In this document: positions 34,201 to 49,200 of the stretch, one piece after another
Numbering within the stretch: the stretch's first letter is position 1
Layout of the letters: each line of letters opens with the position of its first letter
Assembly: GCA_903813345.2 (NCBI GenBank)
Contig: CAIIXF020000009.1
Coordinates: 24,079,759-24,143,758, forward strand
DNA length: 64,000 nt
DNA from: Owenia fusiformis
Lineage: Eukaryota > Annelida > Polychaeta > Sabellida > Oweniidae
Direction of reading: 5' to 3'
Translations under genes and position numbers: made by a program
Notes under the pieces: generated by a model
What the model was told of the DNA's origin: nothing
The model's database searches: none
The model's input: only the letters and a program-made list of their open reading frames with translations

Positions 34201-37200
34201 ATGCACTGAAGCGGGAGATATGGCTGGAGATATGGAGGTTCTGGATATGGAAACCTCAAAATCAGGATACGGGATATATCTTACCAACTTATCTCTGTAA
34301 AACTCAACTTGGCATAGGATAAGAACAATTATAGTATAATATCTTGCCATATTTTGCCAATGATAAGTTCTAATATTCTCTCAGACATAAACATATCTCA
34401 TTCTGAATAAACTTATATCTGAAACCTCCAATTATACATATCCCTCAATTACATACCATCAGCTGAAAACTGTATAGTAGTGACAGAAACAGCATGAGGG
34501 TGCATCTTCAAGGACATTTCCACCTTATTCAAGTCAAACATGCGCAGAGTTCCATCAGAGTATCCCCCTGCAACGCTGGGCAGCTTGGTGAAGTCATCAT
34601 ATTCAGAGACAGCTGCTGTCATACCTACTGGAGTTGCAGATGATGGGGTCTGTCTTGTTGGTTCTGGGGCAAAGACAACACAGGTACAGGCCTGAAAGTA
34701 CATAAAGGCAATACAGATACAGGCCTGAAACCACATAGAGGCAATAGAGATACTGGCCTGACACCACATAGAGGCAATACAGATACAGGCCTGAAACAAC
34801 ATAGAGGCAATAGAGATACAGGCCTGACACCACATAGAGGCAATAGAGATACAGGCCTGACACCACATAGAGGCAATACAGATACAGGCCTGAAAATACA
34901 TAAAGGCAATACATACACAGGCCTGAAACCACATAGAGGCAATACATATACAGGCCTGAAAATACATAAAGGCAATACAGATACAGGCCTGAAACCACAT
35001 AGAGGCAATACATATACAGGCCTGAAACCACATAGAGGCAATACAGATACAGGCCTGAAACAACATAGAGGCAATACAGATACAGGCCTGAAACCACATA
35101 GAGGCGATACAGATAAAGGCCTGAAACCACATAGAGGCAATACAGATATGTACATGTATAGGCCTAAAAGTACATAGAGGTAACACAGGTATATTAAGGC
35201 CTGAAAGTACATTATGACAACATAGCTTTAGAACTGTAACTACAGGGTGGAAAAAACTGAAAACCCTGCATTTCCTCATATCTCTGTCATTTTAGGAAAT
35301 TACTCTTCCTGATATTTCTTTTTTTTACATTTGTAAAAGTGCTATGACATTCTGATGGTCATGAAATATAGTAGGCTGGTAGAAAATTGAATGATGTACA
35401 AATATGCTAAATATTAGGAAGTACTGTAACTCTCTAAACTGACAAAGATATTAGGAAAATAGTGGCAGGGTTTCCGTTTTTTGACGACCTTGTATATAAA
35501 GTCAAGAGAGGTAATAGACTGAAAGTGCAAGGCCATAAACATAACTCAGGTAGGTCTGAAACTGTATAAGGTGTAAGCCCAAAAGTGCATTACCGTAATT
35601 AAAAGCATGGTCAGAACTAACACATTTACAGGCCTGAGAGAATACTGTACAAGGAACATTATAGCAGCATGTGGAAGGCTAAAAGTAAATCAAAGCAACA
35701 TATGTTCTAAATACTTTGAAAACAAAATCTCCAGGGGGAAATCCAAAATTGGTTAAATGAACCCAGCATGCCCAAAAACTAATCAGATTTTTATATTGAC
35801 TACCAGGAAGCATCTCTGAAAATTTCAAATCAATTTATCAACTGGTTTACTTAAAACATGTAGATAAGACAAGACAGAAATGATTAATGAGAAATCAAAA
35901 ATGGTCACCTTAAATTTTACATAACATTCCCAAACATTAATCATTTTTATGCCATGAAACTTCCCTGAAAATCAATCCATACAGACATCTTCAGGTTGAT
36001 ACCATTGTATTGTTAGCTTGAGAATATCTCTTTACTCTTTTTTCTTCTATTTTTGGTATTCGGACGGACATATGGACAGAGGCGTTCCCTATATCCCTCT
36101 GAACTTTTTTGATGGGATAAATATTATAGGTCAAGGTCACAGGAGTCTTTTGCTATACATCACTTGTATGAGCCATGTACAACACATTCAAATCATGAAC
36201 CCATCTATAACTGGAGACTTATAAAGAATGTTATAATTATCTAGTTTTGAATAATGTCATTTACTGTAAATGGATCTTTAAATGGTGTTATACAGGGTGG
36301 GCCAAAAAACGCCACTTTTTTTCAAAATGCAATAACTTTATTAATTTTTGATATTAAATCATAATTTGCATACCAAATGAAACTTGAGGTTGTTATCTAG
36401 CCATGGATCATCAATTATACACTCTCACTTGAATAAAATATGTCACCAGTGTCTCACTAAAACATGTAAAGTGCCATGAGCAATAAGCATAATTTGCAAA
36501 ACGTTTCTGAACTGATACGGCCTGATGATCGCCAAGCTAAAAGCCCTGATGCAAACCCAAGTAAGTATAGGGTATGAGAAGGTCTCCAGGAGAGTATGAA
36601 GGCACCAAATCTAGAAAATTGCTCAACTAAAGCTGGCAATTAAGACAGGTTGAAAAAAACTTAGCTAACATTTCATTGATACTGCAATATCAGCAAGGCG
36701 ACTAAAACTAAAATATATCATCAATAAGGGTGTCGGACCAATTGAACTTCCCTTTTAGATCAAATATAATCCAAGTTGAAGGACTTGTTACATTATATTA
36801 TTACTAAGAACCCTTGGCACTATATAACTGCAAACTTTGGTGTATGTAGGTTGGAAAATAAAAAAGTTGTAGTGTCTTGAAAAAAAGTGGCGTTTTTTGG
36901 CCCACCCTGTATAAATGAATCTATGAGTGGTGTCATGAGATCACTAACCAGGTGGGGATGTCCAAAATTGAATCAATATTAACATGTGACATTGCTATGC
37001 ATTGCTCAATTATTCTATATTTCAAATGGCAATAAACTAATGTTCCTAACAGGTGATGGAGTGGGCGCTGCATGCAATTTGTAATTGTTGAGATACTAAA
37101 TCGAGTATACTAACCTTGCTTACACCGTTCCTACAAGTGTTACAACAAACAGTGACTAATTAAAAGATAATCTGACCCAATATGTATTTGCAAGAATAAA

Positions 37201-40200
37201 TTAAAAGAAATTAAATCAATCAAAAGTCAAGGAATTTGACTTTCATATCTTAAAATTGTTGAGATTTCTGTAATAATCTCATTAGCCTGCAAGGGATATT
37301 TGATATTGCTAGATATGGCCTACCTTCCTGTGGGTAAAATACCACAGTTATGTGAAAGTGTGTATGCTTTAAACAATAAGCAGAAGAGTGTTGATCATTG
37401 TCTAACCAGAATTTACTGAATTGATTTAATGAATTACTTCAAATGTTATCCAGGCATTTTTTCATAAATTGAAGAGAAATGTGAAAAAACAGGTAGGTCA
37501 TTTATTCATTTGTTTGAAAAATGGGACCATTACTTTTGAAAACAGCAATAACCTCTAACAAAAGTGAGAGCTTTAAAAATCACAAAATTTGAGGTTTCAT
37601 CACGTAAAATAGTCACACATTTGAATATAACAGTAAACTGTTATGTTGAGCATTTTAAGGAAGGGTAAAGTGGGTCTCGAATAGGTAGATGATAAGGTTG
37701 TATTAATGTGACGTGTGCTAGTTACAGTATGGTAGAGGAAGGTAGCGAGTTCAGTGATTGGGACACTGATAATATTATACCCAGCCAAATTCAATCAAAA
37801 CACTCAATATCAAAGTACTCAAGTTTAATCTCAATGACGAGGACCAATTTAACTGTTTTAAACCAATCAACATACAATCGTATCAATGCATACAACGACT
37901 GATAATAACAGAAGTACTAGGTAATGGGATATCAGGCAATTTATTTTTTCTTATTGAGTTTTTAAGAGCTTATGATATAGGACTATGCCCCCTGACTTGT
38001 TTTCATCTATTCCAACTTACATCAATGCAATGGTAGCAGTTATACCAAAGGGACAAGGATATCTACAATATGAGAAAAACATATTTTACCAAATGGCTGG
38101 AGCTAGTGGTTTTGACAGCAACATTAGTTTATGGCGTGCTATCAGGCTGTCCTAAAGGCTGTCAGTGTGAGGGACACAATGTACAGTGTCATAATCTCGA
38201 ATTGGAAAGTGTACCAAGTTACCTTACAGAGACTACACAGTGCCTTAATTTATCAAACAACAATATAAGGAATCTCAGCGACTATTCATTCCAAAACCTT
38301 ATCAACTTAACAACTTTAGATTTGAGTCATAACAACATTGAAACAATTGAAGAACATGCGTTTAATGGACTACACAACCTAAAAAATCTGGATTTAAATG
38401 ATAACTTCCTGACAACAGTTCCAGCGCTGGCTTTCAAGGACATTCCACAGATATCAAAACTTAGAATGCATGGAAATAACATTCACAAAATTATTCCAAT
38501 GTCATTCTTAAGCAATACACAGTTGGCGGAACTTGACCTTAATGGTAATGCGATTGAAAGAATAGACTTGAAAGCTTTTAAGGGACTCGGTAACATTAAG
38601 AGTCTTTACATACAAGACAATAATCTGAGAGACATTCCATCTGAACAATTTAAAGAAACACCAAACCTTCAGCTGATTAATATATCATCAAATCCAATTG
38701 AGAGAATTCAAGATGAGCCCCCATTCAGGCATACCCCACATTTGCAATTTCTTTTCATGAACAATGTTAGTGTATTTTGGAAACAGGACAACATTTCCGA
38801 ACACATATTCGAGAATTTAAACAATTTAACAACTTTAACCTTGGACTACAATGACCTGGCATTGGTACCTGATTATGCATTATCACCATTAGAAGACAGT
38901 CTTCAGTCTCTAAGCCTCAAAGGAAACTGGATGTGGACCATCTTTGAGGACTCATTTCAGAACTTGACTAATCTTGTAACACTCATACTGAACAATGCAA
39001 ATATTGAATACATAGACGATTTTGCCTTTGATGGATTAAGTAAACTGAAACATCTGGATTTAAGGGATAATGAAATGACACGCCTTGACCCAGAACTTGT
39101 ATTTCAGCCTGTTAATCAGGCTGAGATTTTACTAGAGGGGAATCCATGGGCTTGTAACTGTGGGGTAAAGGAGCTCCAAAGTTGGGTACAAAACAGGACT
39201 CGTGCTCCTAATATTATATGTGTTGAGCCTCCAGAGTTGTTCAAACGAACCCTTAGGAGCATCCCTAAATCAATGTTGTATTGTGTTGGACCTCTCATCC
39301 TTAACAATCATGGCCCAGTAAATGAAATACAGACAACATTGGGAGGAAATGCAACAATCAGATGTGACGTGTTTGGAATACCATATCCAGACATTAGCTA
39401 TGTGGAGCTTAAAGGCGATCCAATGCCAGACGATCGAACACTAATAAGCGATAATAGACTTCTGATAACAATCACAGATGTACATAAATCGGACGAGGGA
39501 ATAATCGGGTGTATTGCCAGTCACCCAGGTGGCAGTGCTGTTGCCATCTATGAAATAAAGATTAAACGAGAAGAAGGCTTCACCACACAGAGTATCGTGT
39601 ATATTTTGGCGGCAGTACTGTCCACATGTCTGTTGGTCATAGGCGTACTCTTCACTGCAAGACTTATACATGCAAAACGATTGGCCGCAAATCCTCAGGC
39701 AAATGAGGGCAACAGTAATGAAACTAACGAAACAGTTCAGGACACAAATGAATCAATGCAAGACATAGATGTACCCTCCAGTACAGACAGTGGGGAAATA
39801 CAACACAATAGAAACAGAAGGACAAACAGGTATGTCCCAGACCCTATAGAAGTGAACTCATTATCTGATGAGCCTGATGTGGTCATTAGTCATATACCAC
39901 TTGAACCAAGAAGTCCTCATGATAATACATATCTTGTTCAAAACTCTATTGTATCTACACCTGATTGGTCCATTGATCAAAATACCACTAGATCTAGTGA
40001 TAATTTAATCAATGAATCCATGGGTCAAGAAAGAAACAGAACTGCTTCATTTATGGACAATAATGACAATGCAATATGTATCACACATATCCCAAATGAC
40101 AATCAAATGAACATTATACCAAGCACTATGCAGTCTAACCAACAACAGGGTAACGTAACAAAGACTAATGATAATGCTCATATTGAGCATGAACATGATG

Positions 40201-43200
40201 ACGTCAAAGTGGAAAGACTGAGAAGGACAATACATACACGTAGATTGCATGGCCCAATGACTATGGTTCATGGAGAGACAGCAGAAACGCTTGTGTGACA
40301 CAAATATATACAGTAAAATCAAAACAGGTACATTAATCTCAACTAATTAGAACTAAATTAAATACAGCAAGAATAGGTTACTAGATAGAATGTAAAACAA
40401 CTATGGGTGCAATAGGACTTGTGACATACATCATATAGCGAATAGTTCTTATGTTTTGCATCAATTATATTCTCTGTTTGTTACAAGTATTTAGTCGAAT
40501 ATAAAGTACATATTCACATCAATTATAATTTAAAATATATTAATGACATGCTCTCAACTTTAACTTAATGTTAAATAATTTAAAGTTCATGTCATGTTTT
40601 TTGGAGATTATCTGTTACGTTGGCATCGGCAACATCCTTTTGTAATATAATGAGTCATGTATAAAAAGGGTCGCTAACAGCTGAGATATTTTTCAACTTA
40701 TTTTCTCCAGCATTTATGTTTGAAATCTCACAACTGATTTTCTAAAAAGCTTTCTTTGGTATAGCCTGATAATGATGATACAAATACCGAAATATTAATG
40801 TTGCTATATCAGAACACTTATAGTTTTAACATAGCGCGTGATAAAGTCCTCTAATGAAGCTAAATGTTCTGGTCTATTTGCAGTTGTTTGAAATTCGTTC
40901 TATGTATTACTGGCCACCTTAGGAAGAGGTTATACAGGCATTTGTAAGCTTCAACTGGTTTAATAAGGTTTTGATGATTTATAGGGGTTTCACTTTTAAT
41001 TCTCTGTATTGTTATGACTGTGATACAACAGAACGTCTTTGTGAATTCTAGTTAATGATTAGTTAACATTCATGACCTTAAAGAAGATTTCATGCAGGCC
41101 GTGAAACATCTACTTATCTATCTATTACCAACTCTAAACAGTCCCTCTCTGTTTATACTTCACCATATGTTGTTAACAAAAATGTACAATGTGGAAATTT
41201 CAATTCCTTGTTCAATAATTGTAAAAACTACATGTATTGTACATCTTTTTAAGGATTATACCTGTGTCATGATCACGCCATTGGATTTTATGTCATTAGA
41301 ATAATGATAAATTGGCAAAAATCAAGTGTTTTCAATGCAGTGATAGCAAAAACAATATATGCCCTTGAAAACGGTCATAATAAATTGTATATATCTGAGT
41401 ATCTCAGAAAAGGTGAGGTGACTTGAGAAAGAAAAGTGAGTCATTTTGTATATGTTCAAAGAAAGAGAAATGTAAATAAGGAAATGTAAACCTAAATGAC
41501 CTACCCCTCTGATCAAGAGGCATTTTATTTTCAAATATTCTATTTGAAAGTATGAGTATTAAGGCAGGTATGTGGCATGTGAGCCAAGTGCTTCGCCAAA
41601 TATAAAAAATTTAATCAGATGTTGTTTTTTTCAATTAAAATTATGAAACCAAAGTTCAACTTCAGTTTTTAAATATGTCATTCCTGTTTTTGGATCCCAG
41701 CTGTGTCCCTGAAAAGGCAACAGACACTTAAATGTATATTTGTTGTCTATTGCAATATTTTCATTGCTATTGTTATTGCAATAAACTACTTGTTACTGCA
41801 ATGAGCTCATTGATGAGGCATGGCCACTGGCAGTACAATTATTTTTCTAAATATATGTAGAAACCCCATGACCTCTTCAGAGTTTTGTGACAGAGCTTAT
41901 TACATAACTACAAATGTATCACTGTCTATCAAAAAGCCAATCTTGCCTTGGATGCATTTTGCATGAAAAACATTACATAAGAACATACTGTATATAATTT
42001 ATGCAACAATCAAATTATATACATTAATAATTTATGGTTAAATCACATCTACTGTTGTACAATTATAGTTTGTTGTTATTACATAAAATATAATGATGAA
42101 AACTCAATTGACTTTGACTTGATATTACTTTCTAATTGAAATAAACAAATTAAAAAAAGGGTTCAATAACTAGAACGTTTACTGAATGTCACATTACCAA
42201 GTCTAATTTGGAAAATATCTCACAAAAGACCAAATAAAAAGTACCATGTAATATGGATGCTACGTCAAAATGGTTGTCAAAAGAATATTATTGTGAAATA
42301 CAAAAAGGAGATATCTCCAAAAAAGATAAAAATAATGTTTCATTGCTTTATACAGATTACACACCATTATTTTAATAAAACAGTGACAACATTTTTATCC
42401 TTATCAAGCTCTACCAACTCTTTCTGTATAAATCATAATTAGTTTAGTATTAAAACAAGTGGATTTGATAATTTAAATCAATTAATAAAAATGTCAAATG
42501 CATTAAAATCCATGCGAGTTGGAACTTAATGATCGGGTGATATTGTTTATCTGTTTTTAAGTATTTAGTTTGATAAAACAAAATGCAGAAAATGTGACCA
42601 TCAATTTTGTTCACATACTCCAAACGCAGGCTCACATTCTGATCCTCTTAGCATCTTTCTGTTTCACCTGAAACACATCTCAGGACTGAGAAGAAATGAG
42701 ATGCCATGGTTTATCATGATGCAGGGCTCCAGATATAATCCACTACATTCCCCCATATGTTCTTCCCTTCTTGGAAGAGGGAAATACAAGTTCTGGAGGC
42801 CTGTGTTTGGAGGATATTTTGTTCATAGAAAGTTTGGGAATGATTACATATATTTACTTGAGGAGAATGATTTGTATCTGAGTTCCAATCTTCAGTGAAC
42901 AGACTGTGAGTTTTGTATGACATTATTTGAATAAGAGATCACTTGTATCATTTGGAGTTGTGGTCACCTAGTCATTTACATAATATATGGAAAGGTGTGG
43001 AAATATGGAAAGGTGTGGTCATACCTCAGTTCAAAGAAACCAAGATGTTGTTAGCGACATAAAGAAATAGATCATCTATTATATTCTTGGCATATGTCAG
43101 TATTATGATTGGCATATTTCAGTATCATTTTTGGTATATGTCACTATCATTATTGCCATATTCCACTATCATTATTGGCATAAATGATATTCAAAACCTC

Positions 43201-46200
43201 GAAAAATTCTCAATTGACCACAACTCAAAAAACAAGCAACAGCTATCTAAAGTGCAATTTGAAAAGATACCGTAAGCAATTGAAGATACCACAAGTAATG
43301 TGTTTACTATGTATGCAACAGTGGGGGGCAAAAAAGTCAGTCACAACCATCCAATCTAGACACTTAACATAACTTGACCAATAACTATATTTTGTTCAAC
43401 CTTCTTGTTATGATACTGCTCTTGCACATTTTGTACTCATAGATGATGGAGTTTTTTTCCAACAAATATTTATCAAATTTTCTTCATACATTGTGAAAGG
43501 TAATATACTCTAACTTGTATTTTCAAAATATGATTTATGTATCCCTAATCGAAGATAAACTGACATTCATTGTCTATATGTGCTTCAAACTGCAGTTGTT
43601 TTAGTATAAAGGTTGAGGCATGGAGTTAATAGTGCAGACCACACAATAAAATAGGCCATGATCTTTTAATAAATTCTTTTAAGAGTAGTGAGTTAGAAAG
43701 AGTTTACAATTTTGATTTTCAGATCTGAAAAAGATTTTGCTTGTTGTATATAGTGTTATAAAGCACAATCAGATCGTGGTATTATATCTGAGCATGGAAA
43801 ATACCCACACTGATAGGCTAAAGTATTGTAACATTGTATATTGTATTCTAAATTTATGCTACACTCGATGCAAAGGGGATGCTCTTCAGAAAAAATACGG
43901 AATCACAATCGTGTCTTCTTACTTTAATAAGAACAAGAAAATGTCATGGGGGAATGGCAATTTTTCAAACATACAAAAAAAGACATGAACCTTAATGAGG
44001 TAAATAACCGTAGGCTGATATATTAGGACTCTGATCATGGTGTCACCAGTTACATTTGAACAAATGTTTTATTAATGATTCAAGATAACCAAGTGATTGG
44101 TTAATCATTTATCAAACTTGGCTCTAAATATAAATGACCAAGGCGTGATAAGTGGTATATTGTTCTAATGTGGACTCACATTTTTGAGTAGATCTAATGA
44201 TACAATATTTGTATTGAATAAACTATTGTAAAATGCCCCTCATTAACATTAAACAACACTAGTGGGAACGGTATATTTAAAACATGTAATGTTACTTTGT
44301 GCAAACTTTTTATTGAATTTGTTCTGTGAGCAACAATTAAATAAGTTTTATATATTTTAGAAAATGTTGGAGGATAGACTATATTATAATGCTGTTTTGT
44401 ATCAGTATATTTTTCTCCTTAGCAATGAATCAGAAGTGGTTTCTAAAATAATATCTCATGGCAGTATTTTCATTTTTGAAGCCTCATATCTATTTCGTTG
44501 TATATCACTTTAGTGTGTATTTATTTACAACACTAGTGGGAATGCCACACGCCATCTATTCTGTATAAAATAGAAATTCCTTTTAATTAAGGTGACATCT
44601 TTTATATGATGCAGTAAAAGATTGTACCATTTTTCCTCCGTAGGCCAAAAACTATACTGAAACAAGGCATTAACAAACAAGACAAGACGGTGATTGTCAA
44701 AAGCCAACCACCAACCGCCAACCACTGAGCACTATCCAGTTGGAGACTATCACAATTTTTCACCACCAGAAGAATAAAAACAGACATGGAATTCCTTTTA
44801 GACATTGTTTCAAATAATTGGACTTTTCACTATATATATTCCCCCGTGGTCTTCATTTGTGTGGCATAATATTGAAACAATGACCAACATTGATCTAATT
44901 AAAATAATTAACTTGAAACACATTTAATAATTCTTATGCAAATTAATAAAGCTGTATGTGTATGTCAAGCGTGCGGGTTATAAAGGAAATTTCTATCAAT
45001 TTTTAGCAAACTCTGTTATAATTGTGTTTGTATGTAGAAATATATATACAATTTTTTCATTTTGATTACTGAGCTGATCAAATGAAGAAATTGAATGAAC
45101 TAATACATTTGTCTGCAGGTGTACCTATCAACACTAGGAAATTAATTTAATTATTTCAAATCAATAAATGTGAGTTATCCTTAGGTGGGAGGGGTATTTT
45201 CAATGTTTGCCTCCGAATCAGAGAAATAGAGAAAAATAAGAAATTGTAAACAATATCTTATATTTCAATATGTCCTTTACTTCTATTCAAAACAGAACAT
45301 TTCAACAAAACGCTCCGTTAGAAGTTATAGTGTGTTTTCTTAGTTATTGATTAAGAATTTACACTTTGCTGCTTTGATGATAAAAAAGCAAAACCATATT
45401 GCCATAGGTTCTCTATATATAGCAATAGTTATAAGGATGAAGACGACAGCTATTGACTCGTATATTGCATAATATATCACCAATGTCAAACCTATTTAAT
45501 TTACTTCCTTTATTTATTGTGAATCAAAGACAGCATGACAATTACCAATTTAGTCTTAAGATCGCTCTACATATTATACAAGTTTGTGAGTTCTAATGTG
45601 AAATGTACTACTCTACAATATGTTACAGATTAAAACAAGAGATATTGATTAAGTGCAGACCCTTTCGTGAAATATCACAAAAGCAGGTGCTTTTATCAAA
45701 AAGCTTAGTAATTAGACATTTGCTGAAAGATTGCATTTACAGGTATAGGTCAATCATCATCATTAGTCTATCATCCCAGTTGGAGAGTTTGGGATATAAA
45801 AAGACTGAGTACACAGTTTATATGTGCAAGGAATGATTATAACGTGGCAGCAGACAGTTTAAAAACTTTGGACGATGGTACTATCAAACAGACAGTTCAT
45901 TTCATAACACACTTAATTCTTATCACTGTATGGACAAAAAATTAAGAGTAATACAGATTGGACCTAACACTTCAAAAGATATTTTTTTGTAAACGAACAA
46001 TAGTTGGAAAAAAATTTACAATGTTGCAGAACTTGGATTCAGAAATGGCAAGATTTTTTATAATCACCATGGCAACTGTTTGTAGCCTGGGAACAGCTAC
46101 AACAAAAAATGTACACATTTTACCAGGAGGCTGTGACTTTTATGAGGAAGTTGAGGCAAGATTTCCATGTGGAGAGGAAGGATACGTTAATGCCATTGGG

Positions 46201-49200
46201 AAAAAAATCTGTGATGATATGCATAAAAAGGTCATGAAGGTCCAACCTACCAGGGAGTACAAAGAACTTAAACTTTGGTTCGATAAAACTAGGATTTGTT
46301 TACAAACTGAGATGTCAAAAAAGATTAAATCTGGAGAAACTGACTGTGATGCTATTAAAAATAATGGGGAGAGCCATCACGTTAAATGCATAGTGGAGCC
46401 TGAACGCAAGGGAAAATCCAGCGTATGTAACCTATCACCTGGAAATGTTGATGTAATCTTGGATACAGTGCTTCCAATAATTAACGCTACTTCGTTGAAA
46501 AGTCTCGACTCTATTTCAATAATCACTAAATGCTGGATTAAAGAACCAGCTAAAATGGTTGGAATGGTTCATCAACAGATCCGACTACTGGATACAACTA
46601 TAGGTAAACTGGGGATCGGTTGTCTAATACTGGTAGAGAGCATTATAGTTCTGACTGTGTTGTTGTGCTGTAAGAAGATCTGTTGTTGGAGACGGACCCC
46701 TGATCTTATTAGTCCAATATACATAAAGAAATCAAACTGAGAACTATTTAAAAAATAATTTCATGTACATATACTGTGCATACAAGACCATTATTGTAAC
46801 AAACTTTGAATCTTTTACAGCAGGATTATAAAAAGAAATTCAACCCTCTTATTTTGGAATATCTTTCTTATTCTGTCTAATATGACAGAATCTTCATGAG
46901 TCTTCTTGTGAATATGGATTATTCAACATTGCAAGAGTGACCATTGTTTATTTGTTTTAGATCTAATATACCTTGTATATAATATTAATTAGTTAACATA
47001 TATTAATCTATTCTTTCAAGGATCACACTTTTAAATGAGAAATAAAGAACTTTTTCAGTTTCTCCATATTAGGAATAGTATTCTAGCCTGACCAAAGCTA
47101 TTGCTGCCATCTATTTATTCATCTATATAACAAGCCCTCTAGTGGTACTCAATTTAGCCAATTTTACAATTTTTCTATGTGTATGAGTACATGAGTTATA
47201 TTTGGTGGATATGTCTGATGAATGACACTTTGTGCATACTCTATGTATAGTGAATAAGGCATATGCCATAATAATCATCTACTATGTAATTTGTAATGTG
47301 ATATATAGAGTTTTCTGTGGTTTTGATTTCTAATGTTGCCCTTTGTGCTGTTCTATTGGGTTTCTAATTTTGCCCTTAGTGCTGTTCTATTGGGTTTCTA
47401 ATGTTGCCCTTTGTGCTGTTTTATTGGGTTTCTAATGTTGCCCTATATGCTGTTCTATTGGATTTCTGTTGCCCTTTGTGCTTTTCTATTGTGTTTCTAA
47501 TGTTGCCCTTTGTGTTTTTCTATTGGGTTTCTAAAGTTGCCATTTGTGCTTTTCAATAGTATTAACTTATAATTGAGATAACATACACTACATGCCTGTA
47601 TTTAATTATTGATTCATTTAATTGGCAACAATTTGTAAGTTCTTAATTAAGATGAGGATGCCATGCTTAACCAGCATAATGCTAAGATGCAATTTCCTGG
47701 TTGTCAAACAACAGGTGTATTATACAGATGTTTACACTGCCACAAATTATAATTACATATAATACAGGTTTACATATAATGTACAGGTTTATATCATCAT
47801 AAATAATTTATTAATGGATCACACTAATTTTTAATCCAAAAATAAGTATAATGCGCATAAGAGAGAAAGTTTATGGAAAAATTGCTATATTTTTTTCGAA
47901 GCAGATGTTTTCTTATCCAAAACAAATTTGAAGTGTCCATTTCTAAAATATAATCTGCATTGGATTATAATGTGATATTTTCTAATGTTAACGTGAAAAG
48001 CATTACATTTCAAATTATGTTTTGTTGCAAAAACCTTCATTATGAGACCAAAAAGTAATTGCACATACAACTTTTTAGGATAAAAGATGGCTGAATCTTT
48101 ATTGGGAAAAAATGGCTGATTCTGAGTTAGTCATCTGAGAAAAACTGATACGTTTATTTTGAAAGACTGTTATTCCTAAGTTTTGATAATATTATTTCAA
48201 AAATTGATGACGTTAAATACATAATGAAATCATTGATCATTTCAAACCATAATAATAAGTGTACAATTAACTCTACAATTTTAATCAATGTTTCAAAGAT
48301 TTTATTCAATATCATGGGAGAGAAAAGGATTTTTGCGACACAAGTGAAAAAACCTTGACAAATCCAACAATCAACAGGTACGAGTTATTGACTAAATTGA
48401 GGGTTTGGATGGATGGACTGAGAGACAGACTGACACAAGGTTTCATAGTATCCCTACCAAATTTCTATCATTGAATAAAGAGGCCTCTAATACCCCGAAT
48501 ACTAGTAGGCAAAAGAAAAGTGAAGTGTTTACCTGGTCAATAACTTGAAACTGTAGAGTTTGTTCACGTTCTTTCAAGCCCCACACCCTCAAACTTCCAT
48601 CATCACAACATGTTGCCATATAAGGAGCTGTACACATGGCAACCCCATTCACCTAGAAACAAAACAAACAAACTGATGGTTCTCTTTAAAGGGTTATGTA
48701 TACCTTCCGTTTAAATACATCATGGCGGCTCCAGATGAATCTACTAGATAAGTCTATTATTAATAAATTGGGGAGTTTGGTAAAGTCCAGTTAATTGAAA
48801 TCGTAACTTCAATCTTCCTGAAGATAAAACTATCTATCAAAAAGTTGACAATCTGTATGTCGGAGGCTGAGAATGTGAATAATCCAAAGGATGCATGAAG
48901 CTACATACATGAGCCAATATATGGTCATTATAGTCATGCCTATTTTCTAAAACGTCCAACAATGCCTAATTTTCAGTAATTGTCTGCATTACCCATGCTT
49001 TATAATAGTCTTGCTTCATGACTGTACTCACCTGTACTTCACTTTTAACATGTTTATGTTGTGTTGGGATTGGGAAGCAATACAAAAAGGGTTTGCATGA
49101 TGGGGAGCATATATATACTTTTTAAGAAGATGATTACCAACATTTTACAACAATATTTCACAACACTCTCTAAATCCTTTCTGCTTTTTTTATATTATAA

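Larger units (their letters stand above)
46741..48532. other. Distal part of the large WDR90 intron
   Basis: Contains the 3' UTR of the membrane-protein gene and a 35-bp minisatellite at 47327-47556. Nothing else was recognised. Confidence 0.4.

Noticed and set aside
34457-34673. Alternative WDR90 acceptor CCCCAG before AACCAAC
   Set aside because: The upstream exon ends in phase 0, and this acceptor would put the exon out of frame. The CTTTCAG acceptor at 34691 keeps the frame.
34603-35212. Long minus-strand repeat ORFs of 175 and 195 residues
   Set aside because: They are alternative frames of the 33-bp minisatellite. Only the frame joined to the WDR90 exon could matter, and only through alternative acceptors.
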